A stretch of DNA of 64,000 bases from JAGVPT01 sp964439265 (GTDB lineage Bacteria; Bacteroidota; Ignavibacteria; UBA10030; UBA8401), in the NCBI GenBank assembly GCA_964439265.1, contig CAYTOA010000010.1, positions 21,008 to 85,007 on the forward strand. Reading direction: 5' to 3'. Shown piece by piece: positions 55,001 through 62,657 of the stretch. Both the position numbers and the translations under genes were made by a program. The number at the start of each line of letters is the position of its first letter. Positions within the stretch are counted from its first letter, which is position 1. The notes beneath the pieces were generated by a model. It saw only the letters and a list, made by a program, of their open reading frames with translations. It was not told where the DNA came from and searched no databases.

Positions 55001-55168
55001 CTAAAACAAGAAATTTCCGCCGGCATCTCTCTTATCCTTAATGTGAATAACCTGACAAACCGCAAGGACGAGACATCAAGCATCAACAATCTCAGGGATT
55101 GGGATATTCCTTTGACGGCGGAGCTGTACGGGAGGACAATGGATTTTGGCGTTAGAATACTGCTGTAA
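52097..55168 (+). CDS. TonB-dependent receptor, second type
   Basis: A 1023-residue outer-membrane receptor with a signal peptide (LILLLIPFIAFGQ) and ribosome site CGGAGAAG. The carboxypeptidase-regulatory-like domain is residues about 18-105 (TLQGVVTDSLTNEQLIGINI ... SLGTATNIEGEYRI). The plug contains VSEEKIKELPDANAAESIGR, VVLRGLSSKFSNITVDGVRI and TSDQDADAIAGAVNLVTRKA, a pattern typical of the Xanthomonas/Caulobacter-type receptor group known from plant-polysaccharide uptake loci. It ends at a beta-strand MDFGVRILL. This differs from the receptor at 22600-25578, so the locus has two import routes, perhaps for different oligomer lengths or methylation states. No SusD gene is adjacent. Confidence 0.88.
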   Translation: MKILPAMKFISLILLLIPFIAFGQATLQGVVTDSLTNEQLIGINIILQGTSLGTATNIEGEYRITGIPQRSYTIKVSCVGYETKSVAVDLTKSTSVQLNVKLNQRILEGDAVVITAQMRGQVAAINQQLTATSIVNVVSEEKIKELPDANAAESIGRLPGVSLIRSGGEATQVVLRGLSSKFSNITVDGVRIPATDPNTRDVDLSTISQGSLAGIELYKTLTSDQDADAIAGAVNLVTRKAPSEREIRFDLNGDYNNLMKSAKQYDATGRYGARFFDDVLGVQLQANAERKIRSKEDITYAYEAIQDPFGGPFPTDYDIGSFTVDFTDEVRTRNGGQAIFDLNTPDSGSVKLSGIYGSTLRQYSLDDRVYPHASGTDWDYNYRYTEQRISTTNGALQGKNYLEGLTEDWGVSYAQSRIANPYDFAMRFTEPASSTSGGTTGFTRDHPELTMIPFALNNWKAATCSTSVFYKQENADQERTAHLDLSKKLTFSDILADEIKVGGKYKERTRWMDNSELDDNNYLHPNYADNIDGSAKDFTGTRFEDYFNTRFPNQPSLSDFVDSPAPSRDLMDLYRMNPLIDINAVRQWYDLNKNGKSGAQTEYISSARTSVNDYGVTERVSSAYIMSRSDIGQDATLIVGLRMEREQNDYRARFAPGGLGSIGIAVSGELDDSTTTHTETIWLPNAQLTLRPTDFLNIRFAAYRALARPDYNLRLPTFFVASGPPATFVIGNPNLKDAKAWNFEVNTQLFSGKIGLVSVSAFYKIIHDLFHQTNNVAISWVNAIKQSPDSVVNTHYKVLDSLIGSTGARWQTDPRFVQAIHSGFITAVSMAYNSTSPSYAWGFELEHQMNFGFLPVSWLQHITLSYNISVTRSQTSIILSKTIPDSAWKERQGSRPAHWQAQDIQVPVVVTRQSEDQPKFYANAALGYDIRGFSSRISMFYQDQYTKSYSTNGTTDQVVNSFTKFDLSLKQEISAGISLILNVNNLTNRKDETSSINNLRDWDIPLTAELYGRTMDFGVRILL

Positions 55169-55180
55169 ATAAAAAAATCG

Positions 55181-55197
55181 GCTCACGTTGTGAGAGC
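55181..55197 (+). terminator. Short hairpin after the TonB receptor gene
   Basis: CTCAC-GTT-GTGAG (55182-55194) is a 5-bp stem with a 3-base loop, preceded by an A-run and followed by TTCTTTC. It could be a weak bidirectional terminator. Confidence 0.3.
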
Positions 55198-55322
55198 TTC
55201 TTTCATACTATAGAACCGAAAGGAGGGTACAAATAAGAAATGCCGTCGATTTGTTTGGCTGTATTTTTATTTTGTCGATCTATTCAATGAACCGTATTTA
55301 ATCTAACCCAATGGAGGACATA

Positions 55323-57413
55323 ATGAAGAAAGCCTCATTAAGCCTTTTGCTGCTGATTTTTTTTCTTGCTCCGCTAAAGGCTCTCAGCCAAGAGGATACG
55401 TGTCTGGTTCCGGACCTTTACGGCACCACTCTGACGCTTAACACGCTCATCGCGCAGGATACCGCGGGCACAGGATGGCAGGGCGCAGCAGGAGCCACCG
55501 CTTGGCAAAACGGTACACGCGTCTACGTGTTGAAGATGAACGGATATTATCCTAGCAAGACCGTCATCAACATTTCCGCAAACCGGAAATTAGTGATTCG
55601 GGCAGAATATGGAGTTCCGGAAGTAAAAGGTAGCGTCTACAAACCGTCGATTGTTCTCGTTCCTTCTGCCTCGGGCGGCAATCCGCCGGGAAACTTCATG
55701 CAATTGAACGGCGCCCACGATACCGTCATTTTTAAGAACATCATGATAGCAGGTTACGATGAAGGTATTCCGGGAAACCTCGATGCGTTGCAGGGAGCAC
55801 TCATCACCATGCCGGCGGTCGGCTCTGGCAGTATCTTCGTCGACAGCTGCATTCTAAAATCGGTCAACGGCCAGCTTATCCGAACCGATGGACGGCCGAA
55901 TACCGTCAGGATAACGAATTCGATCTTTGCAGACATGGGTTTTCTGGGAACCTCAAATTTTGGCGCAGGCAAGGGTATAGACCTGAGAGGTTCAGAAGTT
56001 GATACCATCGACATGCACGACAACACCTTTGTCAATTGGCAAGACCGCATCATCCGGCATTATCTCTCGACCGCTCCAATCCACAACTTGTATTTCACAC
56101 ATAACACATGCGTGAACGGGATGAGCTTCCACGGGTTCTTGTCACTGGGATGGTGCGATTCCACCGGCAACGGCACGTTCCAGATCAAAAATAATCTTCT
56201 TGTCGACCATTTTTCGCTTGGCGCCGATACCGATGTCGTCCGGCAGGCAGAGTATACCGATCCGGGCGAGCTCGATTCGCTGAACGGCAACCCAAGAATG
56301 TCGTGGATCCTTGCACGTCCCAACCCGTTGATCCATTGGGATATTTCCAACAACTACTATGTCATCACGGATTCGGGAAAATATATGCGCGATTCCCTGA
56401 ACGCTCCGTACGTCCCGCGTGTCTATAAAGGGAATGATCCATACCTGCCGTATGGAATGAACGCCAGGCTGCAGGCGACCGGTGGTGACAGTGTCAATTG
56501 TTTCAAGAAAGTCAATGTCGCTATGACGAACGTTCCTCCCTTAATGACAGAATTGATCAGATGGTATCGATTGCCGAGGGCAATGGGTGGAGCAGGAAAA
56601 GAGAAACGGGGTGCCAGCGGTGTCGGAGATCCGAATTTTGTGAAGACCGCTCCCGGCGTTTGGACATTTGATTATCACCGACGTGATGCTTACTGGTACA
56701 CCGACAGTCTCAATTGCAAGTTCAGCGGCACCGCCGTCACGCTCGCGTCGATGGCCTCAAGCGATGCACAAGTAGTCGGCGATCCGCGCTGGGGCGCGCC
56801 GGTCATGACGACAACGCCGGTAACGGTCTCCAGTCATGCGATCACCTACGGCACCGTTAATCTTCCCACATCGAAGAAAGACAGCATCCAGCTAACCAAC
56901 ATCGGGCCGAATGCAGTCCACTTCAAGGTCACGTCGACGAAGGCGGCATTTGTCGCAGCGTCCGATTCTGTTGCAGTCAACCCGGGGACCAGCAAATATC
57001 TTGTTATCACATTCACTCCTCCCGACACGAACAGCCAGTCCGGCTACATCAAGCTGGTGTACGACGCTCTCGGATCGCCGGATTCTGTAGCGGTCAGCGG
57101 CAAAGGAAGAACAGTGGTGCGTGTCGACGATCCGCAGTCTCTGCTGCCGACATCATTCTCGTTGGCGCAGAATTATCCGAACCCGTTCAACCCGTCGACG
57201 CAAATCTCTTACGCGGTTCCGAAATCATCTAAAATAACGCTTGAAATTTTTGATGTCCTCGGAAAGAAGGTTGCGACACTGGTGAACGGAATTGTCCAGC
57301 CGGGCTTCTACACGGCCAATTTCAACGCTTCGAGCATGTCGTCGGGAATTTATTTCTACCGTCTGTCATCTCCGGGAGCTATATTTACAAAGAAGATGAT
57401 GCTCCTGAAATAA
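55323..57413 (+). CDS. Probable surface beta-helix protein (possible pectin-active enzyme) with T9SS sorting domain
   Basis: ATG 55323 lies 5 bp after GGAGG and opens the signal peptide (SLLLLIFFLAPLKALSQ). The 696-residue product has a right-handed beta-helix look between about 45 and 300 (KNIMIAGYDEG, IFVDSCILKSVNGQLIRTDG, VRITNSIFADMGFLG, LYFTHNTCVNGM). The helix is followed by a region with several Trp and Tyr. Residues about 500-600 form an ASPM/HYDIN-like immunoglobulin fold (SIQLTNIGPNAVHFKV, KYLVITFTPPDTNSQSG). The end is a T9SS domain (AQNYPNPFNPSTQISYAVP ... TKKMMLLK). No known lyase or GH signature was found. Position in the locus and fold suggest a lyase or binding protein, which is inference. 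Confidence 0.65.
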   Translation: MKKASLSLLLLIFFLAPLKALSQEDTCLVPDLYGTTLTLNTLIAQDTAGTGWQGAAGATAWQNGTRVYVLKMNGYYPSKTVINISANRKLVIRAEYGVPEVKGSVYKPSIVLVPSASGGNPPGNFMQLNGAHDTVIFKNIMIAGYDEGIPGNLDALQGALITMPAVGSGSIFVDSCILKSVNGQLIRTDGRPNTVRITNSIFADMGFLGTSNFGAGKGIDLRGSEVDTIDMHDNTFVNWQDRIIRHYLSTAPIHNLYFTHNTCVNGMSFHGFLSLGWCDSTGNGTFQIKNNLLVDHFSLGADTDVVRQAEYTDPGELDSLNGNPRMSWILARPNPLIHWDISNNYYVITDSGKYMRDSLNAPYVPRVYKGNDPYLPYGMNARLQATGGDSVNCFKKVNVAMTNVPPLMTELIRWYRLPRAMGGAGKEKRGASGVGDPNFVKTAPGVWTFDYHRRDAYWYTDSLNCKFSGTAVTLASMASSDAQVVGDPRWGAPVMTTTPVTVSSHAITYGTVNLPTSKKDSIQLTNIGPNAVHFKVTSTKAAFVAASDSVAVNPGTSKYLVITFTPPDTNSQSGYIKLVYDALGSPDSVAVSGKGRTVVRVDDPQSLLPTSFSLAQNYPNPFNPSTQISYAVPKSSKITLEIFDVLGKKVATLVNGIVQPGFYTANFNASSMSSGIYFYRLSSPGAIFTKKMMLLK

Positions 57414-57446
57414 GTCAGGTGGGTTGATGTCCAACTCCCTGAATCG

Positions 57447-57507
57447 GTCATGAACTCTTCGGGTGTCGGCGGCAGGTTACTCCGCGCCCGCACCCGAAGA
57501 GCATGAC
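57447..57507 (+). terminator. Long perfect hairpin after the 55323-57413 gene
   Basis: CTCTTCGGGTG (57455-57465) and CACCCGAAGAG (57491-57501) form a perfect 11-bp stem. It is extended by GTCATG/CATGAC across a two-base bulge, with an inner GCGG/CCGC stem in the loop. It starts 34 bp after the stop codon. No T-run follows. Confidence 0.55.
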
Positions 57508-57510
57508 GTG

Positions 57511-57547
57511 ACAGGATGGCGCTTTTCCCGGATGTCTGCCATCCTGT
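57511..57547 (+). terminator. Second hairpin in tandem
   Basis: ACAGGATGGC (57511-57520) pairs perfectly with GCCATCCTGT (57538-57547) around a 17-base loop, only 3 bp after the first hairpin. The tandem arrangement marks a transcript boundary or an RNA-stability element between the surface protein and the downstream uronate genes. Confidence 0.5.
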
Positions 57548-57670
57548 TAATCAACCATGGAAAACTTTTTAGAGAAATTCGATATTCCTTGTAAGAGGCT
57601 TGGCCTCTTCTTGAAACGAGAAGCCTTGGTCATCTATCCGGCCCTCTCTATGGTTTTCGAAAGTAAAAAA

Positions 57671-58945
57671 ATGAAACACATTACTCTCATCGGCATTGCA
57701 CTTTGTTTGACTTTCTCCGCCGCCTTCCCGATGGATGAAACTCATGCCGCCCTGCCCGATTCCCTCGTCCTTCATGTTTCGAATCCTTTGGCAATTATAC
57801 GGATCGATGAGGCGGTCTCGCTTAACGTCGCGTCGATTCAGAAAATAACGCCGACCTTTGACCCGCGATCATGCGCGGTCTACTCTGGTAACGTCGAAAT
57901 TCCAAGCCAGATCGATGATACCGACCGCAACGGATCCCCCGACCTGCTAACGTTCGTCACCGATTTTGCCCCGCACGAGCGAAAAGCAATCGTGGTTCGA
58001 TGGGGGCCGCATGCAGCACAAAAAAAGAACTACACGAAGCGAACCCAGGCGGATATGTCGATCAAGGTGGATTACGATTTTGTAAAGGGGAAATATTTGA
58101 AAGGGAGGTATATTCGCGTCGACTCCATCCGCGTTCCCGCGGCCCACGGTGACCACGACGGTCTTTTCCAGCACGAGGGACCGGCATGGGAATCGGACAA
58201 AATAGGATATCGATTTTATCTGGATGCCCGGAACCGTACCGATATTTTCGGCAAAAAGGTTGCGGACATGGTGTTGCATACTGCCGGAGTTCACGACCTT
58301 GTCGCCGACAACAACGAGTCGTACGAGTCTATGCTGGATTGGGGAATGGATAATTTTAAAGTCGGCACATCGCTCGGGATAGGGTCGATTGCGATGTACA
58401 ACGGCAGAGAGGTTATCACCGTTTCGAACACCGACAGCGTGTTTTGTGTTATAGCAGCGAACGGCCCCGTCCGCTCCGATGTGCGGGCCTCATACTACGG
58501 TTGGAATGTGGCAGGCAAAAAGTACGATCTCGTCTCAAGTTATTCAATCACTGCCGGAAGCCGCCTGACATTGTGCAGAGAAAAAATTTTACCCGGCTCG
58601 CCGAACCTCTGCACTGGTCTTGCAAAACATGAAAATACTACACTCCTTGAGTCGGCCGGCCCGCCGGAAGAGGGCTGGCAGTATTTTGGATTGTATGGCA
58701 ACCAATCCCGCGCGGGAGACAATATGGGCATAGCGGTGTTCTATAAAGCATCGGAGAAAATCGAACGCCGTACTGATGATGTCAGCGAACTTGTCGTCCT
58801 GCGTCCGGACGGTGGAGCCTTGGACTACTATTTTGCGGCGGCGTGGCAGCAGGAACAGAACGGAATTACAACAATCGAAGATTTTCACTCATATCTCGAA
58901 TCGGTCATCGAGAAACTTAATAACCCCATCCGGGTTATCTTTTGA
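57671..58945 (+). CDS. Exported DUF4861-family protein
   Basis: ATG 57671 was chosen because the next residues form a signal peptide (MKHITLIGIALCLTFSAAF); the frame is open for 38 codons upstream. The 424-residue product matches the DUF4861 family: LHVSNPLAIIRIDEAVSLNV, GDHDGLFQHEGPAWESDKIG, GYRFYLDARNRTDIFGKK, DWGMDNFKVGTSLGIGSIAM and SYSITAGSRLTL. This family is common in Bacteroidota polysaccharide loci for uronate-rich glycans. To my knowledge its biochemical function is not firmly established. It lacks a T9SS domain and should be periplasmic. Its position just before the uronate-catabolism genes suggests action on small uronic-acid oligomers. Confidence 0.78.
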   Translation: MKHITLIGIALCLTFSAAFPMDETHAALPDSLVLHVSNPLAIIRIDEAVSLNVASIQKITPTFDPRSCAVYSGNVEIPSQIDDTDRNGSPDLLTFVTDFAPHERKAIVVRWGPHAAQKKNYTKRTQADMSIKVDYDFVKGKYLKGRYIRVDSIRVPAAHGDHDGLFQHEGPAWESDKIGYRFYLDARNRTDIFGKKVADMVLHTAGVHDLVADNNESYESMLDWGMDNFKVGTSLGIGSIAMYNGREVITVSNTDSVFCVIAANGPVRSDVRASYYGWNVAGKKYDLVSSYSITAGSRLTLCREKILPGSPNLCTGLAKHENTTLLESAGPPEEGWQYFGLYGNQSRAGDNMGIAVFYKASEKIERRTDDVSELVVLRPDGGALDYYFAAAWQQEQNGITTIEDFHSYLESVIEKLNNPIRVIF

Positions 58946-58982
58946 TTTACCCTGCCGCGAGGCAAACAGGAAAGACAGAACG

Positions 58983-60392
58983 ATGAAAAACAATATCGCA
59001 CACAAAAATTTTCTCCTGAAGACGAGGAGGGCTGAGACATTGTATCATGACTACGCAGAAGCGCTGCCGATCATCGATTATCATTGTCACCTTTCCCCCA
59101 AAGACATTGCCGAGAACAGACAATTTCAGAACCTGGCCCACGTGTGGCTGTACGGGGACCACTACAAATGGCGCGCAATGAGGGCGAGCGGCGTCGACGA
59201 GCGCTTTATCACCGGGGATGCGGGCGATCGGGAAAAATTTCAGAGGTGGGCCGAGACAGTTCCCAAGACGCTTCGGAATCCGCTCTACCACTGGACACAC
59301 CTGGAGTTGAAGCGTCCGTTCGGCATCGTCGATCGTTTGCTCGATGCGGCGACGGCCGGGAGCATATGGGATGAGTGCAACCGGAAGCTTGCGACTCCTC
59401 AATTTTCCACACAAGGGATCCTCAAACAGATGAACGTCGAGGTCGTGTGTACCACCGACGACCCAGTCGACACCCTCGAATATCATGAACAGTACTCGAG
59501 TTCCGGCGGGGGCACGAAGATGTTCCCCGCATTCCGGCCGGATAAGGCGCTCGCAGTCGAAGACAGCAAGGCGTTCGCAGGGTACGTCAAATCTCTTTCA
59601 CGCTCCGCGAATATCGATATCACCTCCTACGACCGGTTTCTCGACGCTCTCCGTTCGCGATTCGATTATTTTTCGAATCACGGATGCAGACTGTCCGACC
59701 ATGCCCTGAACACGATGTACGCGGAAGATTATACGGACGCTCAGGTCAAAACAATTTTCAAAAAATTGCTCCGGAAGAAAACGCTGAGTCCGGCTGAGGT
59801 CGCAGTGTTCAAGTCGGCCATGCTGTATGAGCTGGGCGTTCTGAACTGGGAATACCGGTGGGTTCAGCAATATCATATTGGTGCATTAAGAAATAACAAT
59901 ACGCGCATGATGCGCACCCTCGGTCCCGATACCGGCTTCGATTCCATCGGCGACGAGCCGATCGCCCGTCCGATGGCGAAGTTCTTTGACCGCCTCGACA
60001 AGGAAAACAAGCTCGCAAAGACGATCCTTTACAATCTCAATCCCCGCGACAACGAAGTGTACGCAGCGATGATCGGGAGTTTCCAGGACGGCAGCGTGGC
60101 GGGAAAAATGCAATACGGAGCCGCATGGTGGTTTCTCGATCAGAAAGATGGCATGACGCGGCAGATCGAAGCTCTCTCGAACATGGGACTTCTCGGCCAG
60201 TTTGTCGGCATGATCACGGACTCGCGGAGCTTTCTCTCATACCCCCGGCATGAATATTTCCGCCGCCTGATCTGCGGCATCCTCGGCGCGGAGATGGAAC
60301 AAGGGGTTCTTCCGGACGATACCGGTCTTGTCGGTGCGCTGGTGAAAGACATTTGTTACAACAATGCAAAGAGATATTTCGAGTTCAAGTGA
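58983..60392 (+). CDS. uxaC: Uronate isomerase (glucuronate/galacturonate isomerase)
   Basis: A 469-residue cytoplasmic enzyme of the amidohydrolase superfamily. ATG 58983 is the correct start; the open frame continues upstream in the DUF4861 gene. Family motifs are LPIIDYHCHLSPKDIAENRQ (metal-binding HxH), VVCTTDDPVDTLEYH, LNWEYRWVQQYHIGALRNNN and GMITDSRSFLSYPRHEYFRR. It converts D-galacturonate to D-tagaturonate (and glucuronate to fructuronate). Galacturonate comes from GH28 action and enters through the ExuT-like carrier. Tagaturonate then goes to UxaE, encoded at 62658-63911. The genes 58983-63911 form a compact uronate-catabolism group. Confidence 0.96.
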   Translation: MKNNIAHKNFLLKTRRAETLYHDYAEALPIIDYHCHLSPKDIAENRQFQNLAHVWLYGDHYKWRAMRASGVDERFITGDAGDREKFQRWAETVPKTLRNPLYHWTHLELKRPFGIVDRLLDAATAGSIWDECNRKLATPQFSTQGILKQMNVEVVCTTDDPVDTLEYHEQYSSSGGGTKMFPAFRPDKALAVEDSKAFAGYVKSLSRSANIDITSYDRFLDALRSRFDYFSNHGCRLSDHALNTMYAEDYTDAQVKTIFKKLLRKKTLSPAEVAVFKSAMLYELGVLNWEYRWVQQYHIGALRNNNTRMMRTLGPDTGFDSIGDEPIARPMAKFFDRLDKENKLAKTILYNLNPRDNEVYAAMIGSFQDGSVAGKMQYGAAWWFLDQKDGMTRQIEALSNMGLLGQFVGMITDSRSFLSYPRHEYFRRLICGILGAEMEQGVLPDDTGLVGALVKDICYNNAKRYFEFK

Positions 60393-60425
60393 ACCGTTTC
60401 CGAATACAAGTGAAAAGGAATACCT

Positions 60426-61259
60426 ATGGAAGTACGATATGCCCCGAATGACGAAGCCTACCAGCGGATGACCACGGCTGAACTCCGGCGATCGTTTGTT
60501 GTTGATAACTTATTTTCGCCGGATGCGGTGACAATGATCTACTCGGACGTTGACCGCGTGATCGTCGGGTCTGCTGTTCCGCGGCGGACTCCGTTGAAAT
60601 TGGAAGCTTCTAAGAAAGAGATGGCGGCGGATTTCTTTGCTGAACGGCGGGAAATCGGGATCATCAATATCGGAGGGGAAGGAACCATACGGGCCGACGG
60701 CAAAGAGTACGCGATGATGTTCCGGGATCTTCTGTACGTCGGAAAAGGAGTCCGGGAAATCCAATGTTCAAGCGCAGACCCGGTGAAACCGGCGCTGTTC
60801 TATTTTGTCTCGTACCCAGCCCATGCGGCCTTCCCCGTCGCCCATGCGCGGTTCAGCGACGCGACAAAGTCGCCGCTCGGTTCGGCTCACAACGCGAATG
60901 TGAGGACGATAACAAAATTCGTACACACGGAGGGGATCAAGAGCAGTCAGCTTGTGATGGGATTGACGGAGTTGAACGACGGTTCAGTGTGGAATACGAT
61001 GCCGAGTCATACGCATCAACGAAGGACGGAGGTCTATCTTTACTTCGGCATGGATGAAGATTCCTTCGCAGTGCATCTGATGGGCAAGCCCAGTGAGACG
61101 AGGTCGCTGATCATCCGTAATCAACAGGCAGTGATCTCTCCTCCGTGGTCGATCCATTCCGCGGCAGGGACTAAAAATTATTCCTTCATCTGGGCGATGG
61201 GGGGAGAGAATCAGGAATTTTCGGATATGGATGCTGTGCCGATGAACGAGCTTTTATAA
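60426..61259 (+). CDS. kduI: 5-keto-4-deoxyuronate isomerase
   Basis: A 277-residue cupin, the usual length for KduI. Zinc ligands in PSHTHQRRTEVYLYFGM are His195, His197 and Glu202, with His244 in PPWSIHSAAG. The conserved N-terminal MEVRYAPNDEAYQRMTTAEL and the GGENQEFSDMD end also match. The enzyme isomerises 5-keto-4-deoxyuronate, the ring-opened unsaturated product released by GH105, to 2,5-diketo-3-deoxygluconate. The next enzyme (KduD) is not in the window. Its presence shows that the lyase route (PL1, PL9, GH105) is used as well as the hydrolase route. Confidence 0.96.
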   Translation: MEVRYAPNDEAYQRMTTAELRRSFVVDNLFSPDAVTMIYSDVDRVIVGSAVPRRTPLKLEASKKEMAADFFAERREIGIINIGGEGTIRADGKEYAMMFRDLLYVGKGVREIQCSSADPVKPALFYFVSYPAHAAFPVAHARFSDATKSPLGSAHNANVRTITKFVHTEGIKSSQLVMGLTELNDGSVWNTMPSHTHQRRTEVYLYFGMDEDSFAVHLMGKPSETRSLIIRNQQAVISPPWSIHSAAGTKNYSFIWAMGGENQEFSDMDAVPMNELL

Positions 61260-61327
61260 CAGAGCAATAACCGCGAGGTCAATCGTACTAAGAAGTATGT
61301 CTCGCCACAAAGAAAACAACAATCATC

Positions 61328-62599
61328 ATGAACGAAATTGTGGAAACGTATCAAAAGACCGGCCGCTATCGCTGGACGATCTGCAGTCTGCTATTTTTTG
61401 CTACAACGATCAATTATCTCGACAGAAATATTCTCGGCATTCTTGCGCCGACACTGCAAAAAGAAATCGGCTGGACTCCCATCGAATATGGCTACATCGG
61501 CACGGCATTTCAAGCGGCGTACGCCATCGGGCTTTCAGTCTTCGGCTGGTTTGTCGATAAATACGGCACAAAGATCGGCTATGCGCTTTCCATCACCGGC
61601 TGGAGCATCGCCGCGATGGCCCACGCTCTCGCGAGCACGGTAATGGGCTTTGGCATTGCCCGCTTTTTCCTTGGACTGAGCGAGTCGGGAAATTTTCCTG
61701 CGGCCATCAAGGCAACGGCGGAATGGTTTCCGAAAAAAGAACGCGCTCTGGCGACCGGAATATTTAACTCGGGCGCCAACATCGGTGCGGTCGTGGCTCC
61801 GGCAGTTGTACCCTGGTTGACAATCACGTTCGGCTGGCAAGCCGCATTCCTTGCAACCGGCGCAACGGGGTTTGTCTGGCTCATCCTGTGGATGGTTTTT
61901 TACGAGAGGCCCGAGACAGCACGAAAAGTTTCCAAAGAAGAGATGGCCTACATTCTCAGCGACCCGCCGGAGCCCGTGTCGGAAAAAGTACCATGGCTGC
62001 AGCTGCTCAAGCACCGGCAGACATGGGCATTCGTTGTCGGCAAATTTCTCACCGATCCCATCTGGTGGTTCTATCTTTACTGGCTGGGGTTGTTTCTGAA
62101 TAATAACTTCGGCGTTACACTGACGCATCTTGGTTTGCCGCTCATCGTTATTTACACGATGACTACCGTTGGAAGTATCGGGGGCGGCTATCTCTCCGGA
62201 GCGATGATCAAAAGGGGAATGGCGGTCAACAGAGCCCGGAGAATAACGATGCTGATCTTTGCCGTGCTGGTGGTTCCCGTCGTTACGGCGGCAAACATCT
62301 CGAGCATGTGGCTGGCCGTGGGTATCATTGGTTTGGCGACCGCCGCGCACCAGGGATGGTCGGCGAATATCTTCACAACCGCGTCTGACATGTTTCCCAA
62401 GAACGTGCTTGGTTCGGTAGTAGGACTCGGCTCATTTGCCGGGTCTCTCGGCGGAATGATCTTCCTGACGAGCGCAGGATATATTGTGCAGGCGACCGGC
62501 AGCTACATGATCCTCTTCATCATCTGCGGGTCGGCATATTTGCTTGCTCTCGGACTGATGACGCTTCTAACGGCAAACGCCCGGCCGGTTGTGCTGTAA
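61328..62599 (+). CDS. MFS hexuronate transporter (ExuT-like, ACS family)
   Basis: A 423-residue inner-membrane protein with about 12 hydrophobic segments. Characteristic ACS-family blocks are TTINYLDRNILGILAPTLQK, FGWFVDKYGTKIGYALSITG (loop 2-3 signature), IARFFLGLSESGNFPAAIKA and FPKKERALATGIFNSGANIG. Members of this subgroup import galacturonate or glucuronate by proton symport. Gene order with uxaC, kduI and uxaE supports hexuronate or 5-keto-4-deoxyuronate as substrate. ATG 61328 gives the usual N-terminus. It carries uronates from the periplasm, where GH28 and GH105 act, into the cytoplasm. Confidence 0.92.
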   Translation: MNEIVETYQKTGRYRWTICSLLFFATTINYLDRNILGILAPTLQKEIGWTPIEYGYIGTAFQAAYAIGLSVFGWFVDKYGTKIGYALSITGWSIAAMAHALASTVMGFGIARFFLGLSESGNFPAAIKATAEWFPKKERALATGIFNSGANIGAVVAPAVVPWLTITFGWQAAFLATGATGFVWLILWMVFYERPETARKVSKEEMAYILSDPPEPVSEKVPWLQLLKHRQTWAFVVGKFLTDPIWWFYLYWLGLFLNNNFGVTLTHLGLPLIVIYTMTTVGSIGGGYLSGAMIKRGMAVNRARRITMLIFAVLVVPVVTAANISSMWLAVGIIGLATAAHQGWSANIFTTASDMFPKNVLGSVVGLGSFAGSLGGMIFLTSAGYIVQATGSYMILFIICGSAYLLALGLMTLLTANARPVVL

Positions 62600-62657
62600 A
62601 CGTGCACCGGGCAGAAAAGATCGCAGCACGTACTATAAATGAAAAGGATGAAAACTA

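Noticed and set aside
61535..62350. 271-codon minus-strand open frame opposite the hexuronate transporter
   Set aside because: An antisense shadow of a well-supported transporter gene.
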